Shown: positions 21,103 through 33,174 of the stretch, in pieces | How the letters are laid out: each line of letters begins with the position of its first letter | Position numbering within the stretch: the first letter of the stretch is position 1 | Program-made: the position numbers and the translations under genes | Assembly: GCA_048213135.1 (NCBI GenBank) | Contig: PS015105.1 | Span: 53,638 to 111,282 of the forward strand | DNA: 57,645 nucleotides | From: Reclinomonas americana ATCC 50394 | Taxonomy: Eukaryota; Jakobida; Jakobea; Jakobida | Direction: 5' to 3' | The notes under the pieces: model-generated | What the model was told of the DNA's origin: nothing | Databases searched by the model: none | The model's input: only the letters and a program-made list of their open reading frames with translations

Positions 21103-22973
21103 ATGGAGCGGTTCCATCGCTCACCAGCCTGGAAGTCGGTCTTGATGGCCTCGACCTTGGACGACGACGACGACGGGGACGACATGAGCTCTCTGTTGCA
21201 GCAGATAATGATCGGATCGATCAACCCGCCTTTTTCGATGTTGCGCCTTGCAGCGATCGCCTTGCGACTTGCTCCCGCGAGGTGCGGTCGCGCATGCTCA
21301 TCGAGCAGCTCGTTTGCTGCACTGGCGGCCGCCGATGCCGCGTGGAAAGGCGGCGATATCAGCCAGGCGCTGCAATTGGCTCGAGAGGCCACGGCCGAGG
21401 CCACCGATCCGCAAGCTCTCTGTGCGTGCTCGTCTGTCAGTGTGCGTGCGTTGCTGGGGAGGGACTCACACTGTGGTGGAGTAGTGCGTGTTGGCGATAT
21501 GCATCTCGTGGCGGAGGAGCTGGCGACGGCGTTGGAGTGGTACAACAAGGTGTTGCGCGTGGATCCGAGTGAGGTGGCGGCGTACACGCATCGTGCGCAG
21601 TGTTTTGAGCGGATGCAGCAGTTTGGAGAGGCGGTGGTGCGTGCTGATGCATGGCCTCTCACTGACTGTGTGACTGACGGCATTGTGTTGTTCAGCGCGA
21701 CTATGAGGAGGCGCATCGATTGGTGGTGGAGACGGCGACCGATGACATGGACGACGATGCGCTGCGGCAGACGAGAGCAGAGATCCTCATGTGGTTCGTC
21801 TGGCGTGTGTGTGCGTGACTCTCTATGTGCACATGCGGTCTCACGCTCCTGCCGCACAGCAAGGGCTACGCTTTTCTCAATCAACACGCCAAGCTGATCG
21901 AGGCTGCACGCCAAGAGGACGATCCACAGGTTCTTCTTCTTGCTGTCTCTGTCTCTCCCCGACTGGTTGCTCACTCGGCTGCAGCGGCGAGCGTCGCCGG
22001 AGATTGCGGACACACTAACTGCGGCGATTGTGTCGTACTCGGAGGTGCTGGCGCTCGTGCCCGACAACGTGGACGCCATGTACGGTCGCGCCCTGTGTTT
22101 CGTGCGTGGCGGTCAGTACGATGCGGCCATTGTCGATGCAAAGGCCTGCTTGCAGATCGACGACGGCCACGTTCCGTGCAACCACGTGCTTGCCGAGTGT
22201 TTCCAGCTGAAAGGTACATCGCTCGCCGCCGTCCGCCCTCCGCCCTGCGCAGCTTCCCGTGTTCTTACTCTCTCTCTCTCTTGACTGACAGAGCAATGGG
22301 CGGAGGCTGTGGCCTACTACACGCGCTACCTCGACGGACTCGATGCGTACGTGACACAGGCGATGCAGCGTGGTTTGTGAGTTGTCTCCGACAAACCCTG
22401 CACCTTCCCTCATCCATGCACACAGGTGGCCAGGGTGTTGGCGAGATTCCGCGTGCCATGTGTCAGGCGGCCTTCAAGCGCTCCGTGTGCCTCGTGAACA
22501 TGAACAAGTTCCAGGATGCTGTCGAGGGCTTTACGGGATACATTAGCGTTTCGTCCATCGCCCCCTTTTCCCCCTCCCCCGCTCCTGTCTCACCGACTCC
22601 TTCCTTATTCACAGCTGGTGGAGATGCTGGTGCAGAACTCGCCGCCCGACGCGGCCCCCTATTGGACCGATCGTCTCGGCCTGGCGTACTTGCGGCGCGG
22701 CAGGTGCTGGGCGGCGCTGAACGAGAACTTCAAGGTACACGCACCGCACGCACATATCACGCACATTCTTGTCGCACACTGTCCTCACGAGGCTCGTGGC
22801 AGGCGGTCGAGGATTTTACGCTGGCGGCGAGGCACATTCCGCAGCACTTTGACATTTTCGAAGCGAGAGCGCAGGCCTGGCGCAACTTGGCCATGCACGA
22901 GAATGCGGAGAAGGATATGCAAGAGTATCGCCGACTCAAGCGCACCGCCATCTTCGAGGTGTACAACGAATGA
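21103..22973 (+). CDS. Tetratricopeptide-repeat protein
   Basis: At least six TPR-like helical pairs: ELATALEWYNKVLRVDPSEV, GEARDYEEAHRLVVE, AAIVSYSEVLALVPDNVDAM, GQYDAAIVDAKACLQIDDGH, EQWAEAVAYYTRYLDGLD, KFQDAVEGFTGYI, LGLAYLRRGRCWAALNENFK and AVEDFTLAARHIPQHFDIFE. The C-terminus is a helix ending IFEVYNE. Exons are separated by introns such as 21422-21491, 21637-21696 and 21932-21985. The start is ambiguous: 21103 gives an Asp-rich leader, while the Met at 21238 gives an Arg/Ala/Ser leader (LRLAAIALRLAPARC) that looks like a mitochondrial presequence. No J domain or other catalytic domain is present. Probably a scaffold or co-chaperone; partner unknown. Confidence 0.8.
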
Positions 22974-23128
22974 AACGAGAGGACCAATAGACATTGTGTA
23001 AAGTAGCGAACGCTTGATTTCACGCTCTGCCTTCCTAATCTCTCTCTCCTCTCTCTTAATCTCTCTTTTCTTATCCACACAGCCACACAAATGTTTAGTC
23101 TTTAGCTAACTAACATAACAACGGCCCT

Positions 23129-26100
23129 TCACATGGCTAGCCGCCGTTTGGAGGACGGTCGACCAGCACTGGACGACGGCGAATGCGCAGTCATATTCAC
23201 GTCGGTGATGGTGGCAGCCGCCAGTGCCGACGGCAAGCCCTTGCCTCGTCGTTTCGGAGTGCCATCCGAAACCGGCGTCACCACCGCCGCTGCTGCAGGT
23301 GGTGGCGACGAAACATGTAGTGGAACTGGCAAGCCACCGTCAAGTGGCGGCAGACTCGCCATCAACACGTCCGGTGACTCACCCGGCGCCGCGGGCCATA
23401 CAGGCAACGGCGGTAGTGGTGGAATCGTCGACGTGGCCGACGAGGCCGACGACGATGATGATGACGACGACAGCGCATCGGCTCCTCCAACTGTAGTGGT
23501 TGTTGTGGTCGTCGTTGTCGTTGTCGTTGTGCTGTCGTCACCATACCGAATGTCGCTCCGATCAATCACCGGCATGCACGGTCGTGCGGGCGGCACGGCC
23601 AGATGAAGAAGTGAGTACGGCGCGCCGTAGTTGACCGAATCCACCTCCGACGTCGGCAGCGACGACGCCGCATGTCGATGTGTGCCCGTTGCCACCGGCA
23701 CAGCCGGCACTGCCCCACCAGGTGGGACAATGCCGGCGGCCAGCATCGCAGCATGTCGCGCTTTCCGCCTCTTTTCTTGCATCTTGAGAAACGCCTCGTA
23801 GGCAGCCTTCTCCCGTCTCTGCCGCACACCATGTGCCTTCACGTACGACAGCAGCTCTGGGTCGTCGGCCAGCAGCTCCTGCAGTGAGACCTCCTGCACC
23901 GCCTGAGCTGCAGTCTCTGACTCGACCACGGTCGCCACCTCTGCTGCTGCTGCTGCTGCAGCCGCAGCCGCCGCCGCTGCCGAAACCGTCGCCATTGGTG
24001 TGAACTCGGATTCGCCAGCATTGTGCATGGTTGCAGTCGTCGTCGACGCAGTGCGTGCTGCAGTGGTGTCATCCTCGTCCAGCTCGCCGTCCAACAACGA
24101 GTCGTCCTTGGTGAGGTGCTCGTCCAACATGTCGGAATCGAGCGAGAACGGCGGTGGTGAGAACCAGTCGTTGGGCTCCTGCGACGACGGCGTGTCAATG
24201 TCCATCGGTGGCGAGCCACCGACCCCCGTCGAGATGGGTNNNNNNNNNNNNNNNNNNNNNNNNNNNNNNNNNNNNNNNNNNNNNNNNNNNNNNNNNNNNN
24301 NNNNNNNNNNNNNNNNNNNNNNNNNNNNNNNNNNNNNNNNNNNNNNNNNNNNNNNNNNNNNNNNNNNNNNNNNNNNNNNNNNNNNNNNNNNNNNNNNNNN
24401 NNNNNNNNNNNNNNNNNNNNNNNNNNNNNNNNNNNNNNNNNNNNNNNNNNNNNNNNNNNNNNNNNNNNNNNNNNNNNNNNNNNNNNNNNNNNNNNNNNNN
24501 NNNNNNNNNNNNNNNNNNNNNNNNNNNNNNNNNNNNNNNNNNNNNNNNNNNNNNNNNNNNNNNNNNNNNNNNNNNNNNNNNNNNNNNNNNNNNNNNNNNN
24601 NNNNNNNNNNNNNNNNNNNNNNNNNNNNNNNNNNNNNNNNNNNNNNNNNNNNNNNNNNNNNNNNNNNNNNNNNNNNNNNNNNNNNNNNNNNNNNNNNNNN
24701 NNNNNNNNNNNNNNNNNNNNNNNNNNNNNNNNNNNNNNNNNNNNNNNNNNNNNNNNNNNNNNNNNNNNNNNNNNNNNNNNNNNNNNNNNNNNNNNNNNNN
24801 NNNNNNNNNNNNNNNNNNNNNNNNNNNNNNNNNNNNNNNNNNNNNNNNNNNNNNNNNNNNNNNNNNNNNNNNNNNNNNNNNNNNNNNNNNNNNNNNNNNN
24901 NNNNNNNNNNNNNNNNNNNNNNNNNNNNNNNNNNNNNNNNNNNNNNGGCCGGTCGCCACGGGTACTGACCCAGTAGTGTCGCCGACACCAGCGGCCGTGA
25001 GGCGGAGCCCTCGACGCCATCATCGAGTGCCACCGTGTCGAGCCGCCCAAACTTGCTCTCGTCGTCGTCCTCCTCCCCGACGGCCTCCATGCTCACATCA
25101 CCCGTGGTCAGCAGTGGCGACGATGGCGGCGGTGCCAGTCGCCACGAAGGAGTCTCGACAGCATACGGCAGCGATCTGGAGACCTCCGACACCGGCAGCA
25201 GATGTGGCGGCAGCTCCACACACGCAGCCTCTGCCACAGCATGCGCATTTGCCGAATGACTGCCTGACGAGGTCGCCAGGAGCGCATTGTGCACGACAGC
25301 CGGAATCGACCGCGTCAGGACCACATTCGTCGTCGGCGTCACGAGTCGCGAGTCGGTGCGCAGCTGTCGCGCAGTGGTCTGATCCACCGGCAGCATACCA
25401 GACAGGAAACGGCGACCGACACACGGCGCCGTCGGCGGCACAAACGACGGGGTCGAGAGCGCCAGTGCAGTCGGTGCGCCCGGCACGTCGTGTCTTATCA
25501 AGTCGGGCAGCTCAGAGCGCGCGCTGGCGGCCCACATGAGCGCCGACAGCGACACACTGCGCAACACTGACGTGGCCGGCAACACGGTGATGGCCCCCTG
25601 CGGCAACGACGACGGTGATCCGACAGCCGGACCGCAGTTGGCCACCGCAGCCATGGCGGCGGCGGCGAGAGCGAGACGACCGCGTGTCGCCCGCTGACCC
25701 TCAGCAACGGGGGAATTCGGTGCCTCGCCGCCATCAACAGTGATGAGGTAGAGACGGTGTAGGGTGGACTGTGCGGCCGCCATCGATGCCAACCATTCAC
25801 GAATGTACGGCGACACGGCCCGCTTCTTCTCCGCCGTTTGCAGCTAAAGGTGCGGAGTGCGTGAGCACGGCTGAGGACAAAGAGGAAACAAAGCATCTCA
25901 TCTGAAAAACTCGGCACTGACCTGCAGACGTGCGGCACACCGCGAGCAACAACCACCGGTCTTGGAGTAGCGCAGTCGAATGGCATGCAGGAGCTCTTGG
26001 TCGACATCGAGGCCGAAAAACAGAGTGACATCGTCGTCCGGCAGCACACTCGCCGCCTCGGTGGCGGCCGTCGATAGCGGTGACACCAGCATGCCGGCAG

Positions 26101-29100
26101 CAGAAGCAGAGTCGGCACCATCCGACGAGATCTCGCCCAGCGGACGCTTCCGCCCGACGAGCACCGCATCACGCACCAGAGCCAGTCCACCGTTAGGCTG
26201 CGCACAACGGGAAGGGGGCATGAGTTACTGACAGATAGTGTCGCACACCAAAAACCAAAATCATCACTTGCCTCTTGCTTGGATGGTCTGTCGGCGGCCC
26301 TGACATGCAGGTACTGCAGCTCGTCGCGCGCCGCTGGCATCAACGACGTGACCATTTGCCGCCGATGGTCGTACCCGCGGTACACGTAGTAATGGTACGG
26401 GAGCGACCACAGTGCCGCCGAATCCCACGCCGCTGCAATTCGAGTGTCACACACACAGCCAAGTGTGAAAAAAGCACGTGGCCATCGCAGTCACGCAACT
26501 CTCTTCCGAGTCCACCATGTACACACACGCCACACCATACACCGACGACATGAGGTTCACGCATAGCCTTTCGGTGACAAACAACTCGCCACCCCAGTGC
26601 GGACGGCATCTGTCACATGAAATACATGAATACACATGTTTTTTCACGGCATCGGAAAAAAAGGGCGGAGACAGTACGCAACGGTGGTTGAATGCTCATG
26701 TCCGACTCGGTGAGATTGAGATCGCACGGACGGTAGAACCATCGGCCGATGAACCAGTGTCTGTGTTGCTCGTCCTCGAAGAAGCCCAGCACTTGCGCAC
26801 ATTGGCAGTCTCCGGCCTTGACAACATATAGAGTGTCAGTGAGCAACAACGAATAGTATGCATCGACGTCAACAGCACGATGAGCACCTTTTGAGATGCC
26901 GGAAGAAGCACAAAGTCATTGAGGAACACCATGGTGCCGTCCTCAAATCGGTAGCCCAGTGCCTGCTGCGGTTCCACACTCATGCCGCTCTCGACATCCT
27001 CCAGCACCGCCGCCAGCGGCACAGTGTTCTCGAGGATAAATGAGCCTGGAGTCGGTACGTCGGCAATGACCTCGTGCATCCGCTGCATGGTCGGAATGTC
27101 GCCGTCGCTCGATTCGCCCAACATGAACGCCGACGGGTGACTCATACTCAGTGCCGGCACGAGTGACGCTGGCGATGGAATCGCCACTGCTGGCGCGAAG
27201 GAGAAGCTGCCGGCAGTGGGTGCCGCTGCCGTTGTTGGCGTCAGCGACAGTTCCGTAGGCAACGGTGGCAGCGGGGGCAGTGCCACACCACCACTCGACG
27301 CTCCTGCATCTCCGTTGCCGTTGCTTCTCAGCGGCTCCACGCCGAGACCACGTCCAGCAGCAAGTGCCTGCAGCGCGACGGAGGCCGGAGCCAACGACGG
27401 CGACAACAACACAGGTGTGGCAGGAGACGCAGTCGCCGGTGGTGGTTGTGGTGTTGCTGCTGCTGCTGCGACTGCTGGCGGCGGCGGCGGCGGTGGTGGT
27501 GGTTGCGGCGGTGCCGCCGCCGTGGCGCTGGTTGGTGTCAGCGAGGTGGCGACCGGCGGCAAGGCCGGTGTCATGGCCGGCGGCAACGTGGGCGACGTGA
27601 GCAGCAGGCCAGCAGTGTGCGGCAGCTTCCCGCGACCCCGTGGAGGTGGGGAGGTTGGTGTGGCGGTGATGGGCGATGAAAACAACGGTGTCGCAATGTC
27701 CGCCTGCGCAGCGCCACCCGCAGCACCATTGGTGTCACTGTGTGGACGTAAAGCAGCCGGTTCGTCGGCCGAATCGGCGGGCCGATGCCGCTTGCGCGGT
27801 GGAGACGACCCAGAGGACGCGTTGTCGGGTGAGATCGCCGATGTAGCAGCCGACAACGACGCCGGCGGCGGTAGCGAGCCCAGCAGCGACATGGACGGCA
27901 GCGACGGCAGCGGCGGGATTAGAGAGGCAGCTGCGGCGTCCACCGACATGGTTGCGGAGTCCGCATGTGGCGCCGACATGGCCGACACGGCGCGTGGAGG
28001 CAACAGCAGTGGCCGCGAGCGATGCTTCTCCGTGGCGAGCATCCGCACCAGCTTGTAGGGCGCCAGGTGATGCAGCACCGGGTCACGCAGTTGGTGCTGC
28101 TGGTCATGAAATGGTGGGGCGCGAGGGCGCTGTGTGTGCGCGGGGGATAATTTAAATGAGCACATGTGGCGGGGCTCACACACACAAATACTCAACAAGC
28201 AAGGAGACAAACCGTCAGCAGTTTCGACACATCGCTGGGACCCGATGAACGACGCGTCGACACCGATCCACCGGCGAATGGTGGAGGCGGCGGCACTTGT
28301 GGCGCTCCAAACATGGGTGAGAAGGATGCGCCCAGTGCTGATGCGGCCGATGCGTGTGGCAAGTCTGCTCGATCGACGGCATTCATCATCAGCACGTCGG
28401 GGAGCATTGTCGACGAGGCCGACGATGAGCGCGTGTGAGGGTGGTGCGCACCACCCACAAACGACAGCGGCGGCGGCGGCGGCACGAGCGTCGACGACAG
28501 CGGTGGTGGAAGCAGCGGTGGCGGTGACGAATCCGACGTCACCGACGTGGTGGTCACACTCGTGGAGGTGCCGTGCGAGCTCGCACGGCGTGTGGTCGGT
28601 GTCGACGCCGCAAACGGCGAGTGCTGACTGTGCGACTTGTGCGAGCCAGCCGCCGGTCGAGGCGGTGGCGCAGGAGTGAGAGAAATGCGGGAGAGCACGG
28701 CGGCCGACCGACTGCCCTTGTTGGCACCGGAAGGCGACGACGGCCCATCGCCCTTCTTGACACGTGCGCTGGCGGCCACGGCCTCCGCAGCCACAATCGC
28801 AAACGAATCCGGGTCGGTGACCTCTTTCGGTGGCGCCAGCAAGCACGGAGGAACTGCTGGACGTGCGGAAGAGGGGAAGAAGTTAAGGAGTGACAAAATA
28901 CGGATACTCGCATCTGGCAAGGCTTCAAGAGACAAAAGGATATTGTTCAGTGGAAAGTACGACGACAGGCCGCGCAACGTCCAGTAGCCTGCACAACACA
29001 CGAGAGAAAAAAGGTTGAGTGTGCATGTGGTGATAAAGATACGGAATGGGGGGTTGACAGCACCAGATTCCAAGCCAACTTCAACACTCGATTGAAAAAT

Positions 29101-29999
29101 GGGTCTCCGTGTGGTGATGCTGGCCGAAATCGTGTTGGGCCACGTTGACGTGCCTGGCGAACACGAACGGGTGAGGGGAGTGGTAGTGTACACAAAGGGA
29201 AACAAACAACGAAACGAGTCTTGTCGTAGCACACAAGTCGCCAGTGCTTGTCAATGTAGTTGCAGATTTCGGAGGTCTTGAAGAAGCGCCGGCAGTCGGT
29301 GAGCGCGTGCTCCACAATGAGACGGAAGAGCGCGATACGAGCACACTCGGACCACTTGCGCCCGAGCATCTCAAAGCGCTCCACTGCACCAGACGCGCCA
29401 CCACTACTCGCGGCAGCTGCAGCAGCGGCAGCAGCCGCCGCACGTTTCTTGGAAGAGCCACTGCCGGCGCCCGCATTGCAATTGGCGCAGGTGAACTTGT
29501 AGAACGTGTCGCCAATGCCAATGGGCACCGAGTCGCCACCCATCTTCAAGCAGCCTACAAACAAATCATCAGCTATGCGCGCGCGCGAAATGCACCCATC
29601 AATCATCATCACAGGCGACTAATTTATCCCCCCACACACACACACACGAATGGTGCGCGCACGCGCTCGTGTGTGAGAGAGTGAGTACGCAACTCTTGTG
29701 ATACATACCACCGCACGAGTCGCAGCACAGCATCGGGTCCGCTCTGTATCGACACACTCATCAGAAATCAAAATGCATGCACATTACGCACACACACGCA
29801 AAGCACAAGTGTGCATATGTGTGTGTGCGTGTAGGCGCGCGGAAGTGCGCAAGTGCGTGTGTGTGTGTATCTCTCTCTGCAAACGCAACAATCGATACCC
29901 CCCATCGCAGTAGCAGTAGACATCATCGTCGCGAAAGGCAAACTTTGCAAACACATCCACCTCTTGCGCCGACAGGTCTTCCTTGTTCTTGCGACCCAT
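23129..29999 (-). CDS. Large PHD / winged-helix / BAH chromatin protein
   Basis: Start at 29999 (MGRKNKEDLSAQEVDVFAKF). Order: an atypical PHD finger (YCYCDGG spliced to ADPMLCCDSCGG, then FYKFTCANCN), a winged-helix segment resembling that of ASH2 (WSECARIALFRLIVEHALTD, SEICNYIDKHWRLVCYDK, TWPNTISASITTRRPIFQSS, GYWTLRGL), long Ser/Pro/Ala-rich linkers, then a BAH-like domain (YRFEDGTMVFLNDFVLLPAS; CAQVLGFFEDEQHRHWFIGR, WFYRPCDL; GELFVTERL) at about 27010-26460, followed by LPYHYYVYRGYDHRRQMVTS. Further C-terminal exons carry FFGLDVDQELLHAIRLRYSK with a GGCCSRCAARLQ cysteine motif and a charged helix. The gap 24240-24946 removes some sequence. Continuity of PHD and BAH parts in one gene is inferred from open frames and lack of an intervening stop or start; two genes remain possible. 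Confidence 0.68.
24240..24946. other. Assembly gap (707 N)
   Basis: Inside the C-terminal part of the PHD/BAH gene. The reading frame on the minus strand is the same on both sides if the N count is exact. Confidence 0.99.
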
Positions 30000-30270
30000 C
30001 TTCTCTCCTCACACACACGCACCACGCAGACGAGTGTGTGTCAGAGAGCGAGAGAGACACACACACACACGTGCGCAAGACGGTGTGCGCGCGCAAGACA
30101 ATGTGCGCGTGACAGGCACACACAGCAGGAAATGCAGATGTGCACTGTGAACACAATGCGCCTCGCACACACGCGCGCGCTTTGCAATGCACGGACAATC
30201 ACCGCAGCCACGTCACCCGCCACTGTCCACTTGCACATCTATTTCACGCATCGTGTGAGCAAAAGAGAAC

Positions 30271-30926
30271 ATGGGATCATCATCATCACAGTCGGAGCAG
30301 CAGCAGTACGCGAGCAATGGAGACGAGCGCGCAGCCATGATGCGCCGCTCTCCGTGGCAGCACGGACGCGGCAATGTGCCGACCATGGAGGGCGAGGAGA
30401 TTGACGCGTTTGACCCGCGCTCTCCCCTCGCACGCCGCACACCGCTCAAGTACGCCATTGAGGTGCAAGACCGCAAGAAGAAGCCAGTCGCCGCCGAGGA
30501 TGCAGCAGCAGGTGAGCGCCAACCGAGAGAGCGAGTTGTCTTGCGTGGAAATGTGACACTGACGCGTGCCATGTGCGTGCTGTGTGCGCAGAGTTGCATG
30601 TGCGACAGCCGCAGTTGGACACGGCGCCTACACACGCGCCTAGCCGCTTTGCACCTGCGCCTCCTGCGGTCGCAGAAGACGAAGGCGTGGCGAGTGCCAG
30701 CGACAGCGACGATGACGATGGCAGGAGCCCGTTGGCGTCCGTTGCGGTCATTGGAGGCATGTTGTCGAGCATGAGCAACAGCAACAGCAGCAAGGGCATT
30801 AGTGCACCGGGCACGCCGTCCAAGCTGGCGCCGGTGCCGGCCTTCCATCGCAACTCGCCAGTGGCGAGTGGCAGTGGTCGGCGGTACTCGGATGCGGTGC
30901 CTTCGTCGCCCTCGCGCTCGCGATGA
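30271..30926 (+). CDS. Probable N-myristoylated, disordered protein
   Basis: Two exons, 30271-30511 and 30592-30926, joined in frame (GCA G/AG TTG). The N-terminus MGSSSSQSEQQQ fits the N-myristoylation rule (Gly2, Ser6). The rest is Ser/Pro/Asp-rich and predicted disordered, with basic-Pro motifs (DPRSPLARRTPLKY; SAPGTPSKLAPVPA) that look like proline-directed phosphorylation sites. No enzyme domain. Divergent from the PHD/BAH gene (271 bp between starts). Function unknown. Confidence 0.65.
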
Positions 30927-31189
30927 TCTTTTTTAGAGGTCCTTTTCGTCTCTTGTGTGTACCGCGGCCCTTGCGAGGAGCGAGAGGTGTAGAAGCGGAG
31001 AGCTTTTTTCGTGTTTTTTTGTCGATTATTTTTGATTATGTAATGTACGTCCCCAACAGTGGCTGTGATTGATATGGTTCACTGCTCGTGCACATGTACG
31101 CACATAGCGATGCACTCATTAGTCCTCCTTTGGTGGTGGTGGTCCGCACGGTTGCAGCATTTTCTGTGTCGGAGAAAATGCACGCGGTG

Positions 31190-32329
31190 AGCATGAGTCG
31201 AATATTCTCTGTTCAACGCAAGTCCCCATCAACAGCACTTGCATTCTGCCTCGGTCTGTGCAGTCGTACTCCAACAGTCCTGCTGAATGTTGCCTCCATC
31301 TCACTTCGCATTCTCGTCTCTGTGCTCCTTCATTCCTCTGTCATGCAGCTTTCTTGTTCTCGCCATGCATTCTGCAAGTCTCTTTCTCTCTTTCCTGCAC
31401 TTTACCTCAATCTCTACTATCGTCCTTCTCGGCTTGCTTTTTGTCTCCTCTCTGCTCCTTCATTCCTCTGTCGCGCAGCTTTGCTGTGCTCTCCACCTTC
31501 TTCCCTCGCCCTTTCGCATTCACAGCTTCTCGCCATGCACTCTGTGCATTGCAAGTCTCATTCACTCTCTCCCACACTGCTGTCTACCTTCTCAGTCTTC
31601 TCCCTTCATACTCTCGTGGCCCTGCAGTTTTCCATGTCACCTTGCATCCTGTTCTCTACGTGCTCTCTGTTCCTTTACTCTCCCCCTCCAGTCCAAGCAT
31701 TCTGCCTTACTCAGCTGTCTTCCTTCTCGCCTCGCAATCTGTGCAGTGCAGCTCTCCCTCCCAAGATATTGTCTCGGTCCCTGCTGTCTTCCTTCTCACC
31801 CTGCTTTCTGTGCATCGCAAGCCTCACTCTCTCCCTCTGCACACATTCTGCTCCTGCACCTTATCTACACTGCCTTCCTTCTCGCTTCGCTTTCTGTCTT
31901 CTGCATACTCTCTTGTTCCTGCTGTCTTCCTTCTCGCCTTGCATTCTGTTTTGTGTGCTCTTGATCTTCTTCCCTCGCCCTTTCTCATTCATAGCTACTT
32001 GTCTTGCATCCTGTTCATCGCAAGTCTCCCTGCATTCATGCCGCCTCAGTCCTTGCAGTCTTTCTCACCCTGCTTTCTGTTCATCGCAAGCCTCATTCCC
32101 ACCCTCAACAACACACACTCTGCTTAGGATCCTGCAGTCTTGCTTCTCGCCTTGCTTTCTGTCACCCTCCCTTCTCGTTGTCTTGTATCCTTGATGTCTT
32201 TTTTCTCAAATCGCATTCTGTTCATCACAAGTCGCCCTTCCTTCCTGCTGCCTCCGGCCCTGCAGTCTCTTCTCGCCATGCTTCTGTTCTGTGTACTCTC
32301 TCCCTCTCCCCTCCCTCCACTCCCTCTCG
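31190..32329 (+). repeat. Degenerate pyrimidine-rich tandem repeat
   Basis: About 1.1 kb of C/T-rich sequence built from degenerate copies of a 40-100 nt phrase containing CTTCTCGCCNTGCATTCTGT, TGCATCGCAAGTCTC and CTCTCTCCC elements, for example near 31510, 31730, 31790, 31930, 32010, 32070 and 32150. It runs to the edge of the gap at 32330. All three plus-strand frames are unusually open because the unit lacks stop trinucleotides. I see no start context, introns or conserved residues and treat it as non-coding intergenic satellite-like DNA. Confidence 0.7.
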
Positions 32330-33174
32330 NNNNNNNNNNNNNNNNNNNNNNNNNNNNNNNNNNNNNNNNNNNNNNNNNNNNNNNNNNNNNNNNNNNNNNN
32401 NNNNNNNNNNNNNNNNNNNNNNNNNNNNNNNNNNNNNNNNNNNNNNNNNNNNNNNNNNNNNNNNNNNNNNNNNNNNNNNNNNNNNNNNNNNNNNNNNNNN
32501 NNNNNNNNNNNNNNNNNNNNNNNNNNNNNNNNNNNNNNNNNNNNNNNNNNNNNNNNNNNNNNNNNNNNNNNNNNNNNNNNNNNNNNNNNNNNNNNNNNNN
32601 NNNNNNNNNNNNNNNNNNNNNNNNNNNNNNNNNNNNNNNNNNNNNNNNNNNNNNNNNNNNNNNNNNNNNNNNNNNNNNNNNNNNNNNNNNNNNNNNNNNN
32701 NNNNNNNNNNNNNNNNNNNNNNNNNNNNNNNNNNNNNNNNNNNNNNNNNNNNNNNNNNNNNNNNNNNNNNNNNNNNNNNNNNNNNNNNNNNNNNNNNNNN
32801 NNNNNNNNNNNNNNNNNNNNNNNNNNNNNNNNNNNNNNNNNNNNNNNNNNNNNNNNNNNNNNNNNNNNNNNNNNNNNNNNNNNNNNNNNNNNNNNNNNNN
32901 NNNNNNNNNNNNNNNNNNNNNNNNNNNNNNNNNNNNNNNNNNNNNNNNNNNNNNNNNNNNNNNNNNNNNNNNNNNNNNNNNNNNNNNNNNNNNNNNNNNN
33001 NNNNNNNNNNNNNNNNNNNNNNNNNNNNNNNNNNNNNNNNNNNNNNNNNNNNNNNNNNNNNNNNNNNNNNNNNNNNNNNNNNNNNNNNNNNNNNNNNNNN
33101 NNNNNNNNNNNNNNNNNNNNNNNNNNNNNNNNNNNNNNNNNNNNNNNNNNNNNNNNNNNNNNNNNNNNNNNNNN
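32330..33174. other. Assembly gap (845 N)
   Basis: Between the pyrimidine-rich repeat and the first visible exon of the coiled-coil gene; the start of that gene is probably inside. Confidence 0.99.

Noticed and set aside
24000-25539. Plus-strand frames spanning the gap at 24240-24946
   Set aside because: Only open because N carries no stops; antisense to the PHD/BAH gene exon.
27216-28058. 280-codon Gly/Ala-rich plus-strand frame
   Set aside because: Antisense of the Pro/Ala/Ser-rich linker of the PHD/BAH gene; GC-rich third positions keep the opposite strand open.
31088-32194. Open frames of 225-368 codons on the plus strand over the pyrimidine-rich repeat
   Set aside because: All three frames are open at once, composition is Ser/Leu/Pro/His low complexity, and there are no splice sites, start context or conserved motifs; explained by lack of stop trinucleotides in C/T-rich DNA.
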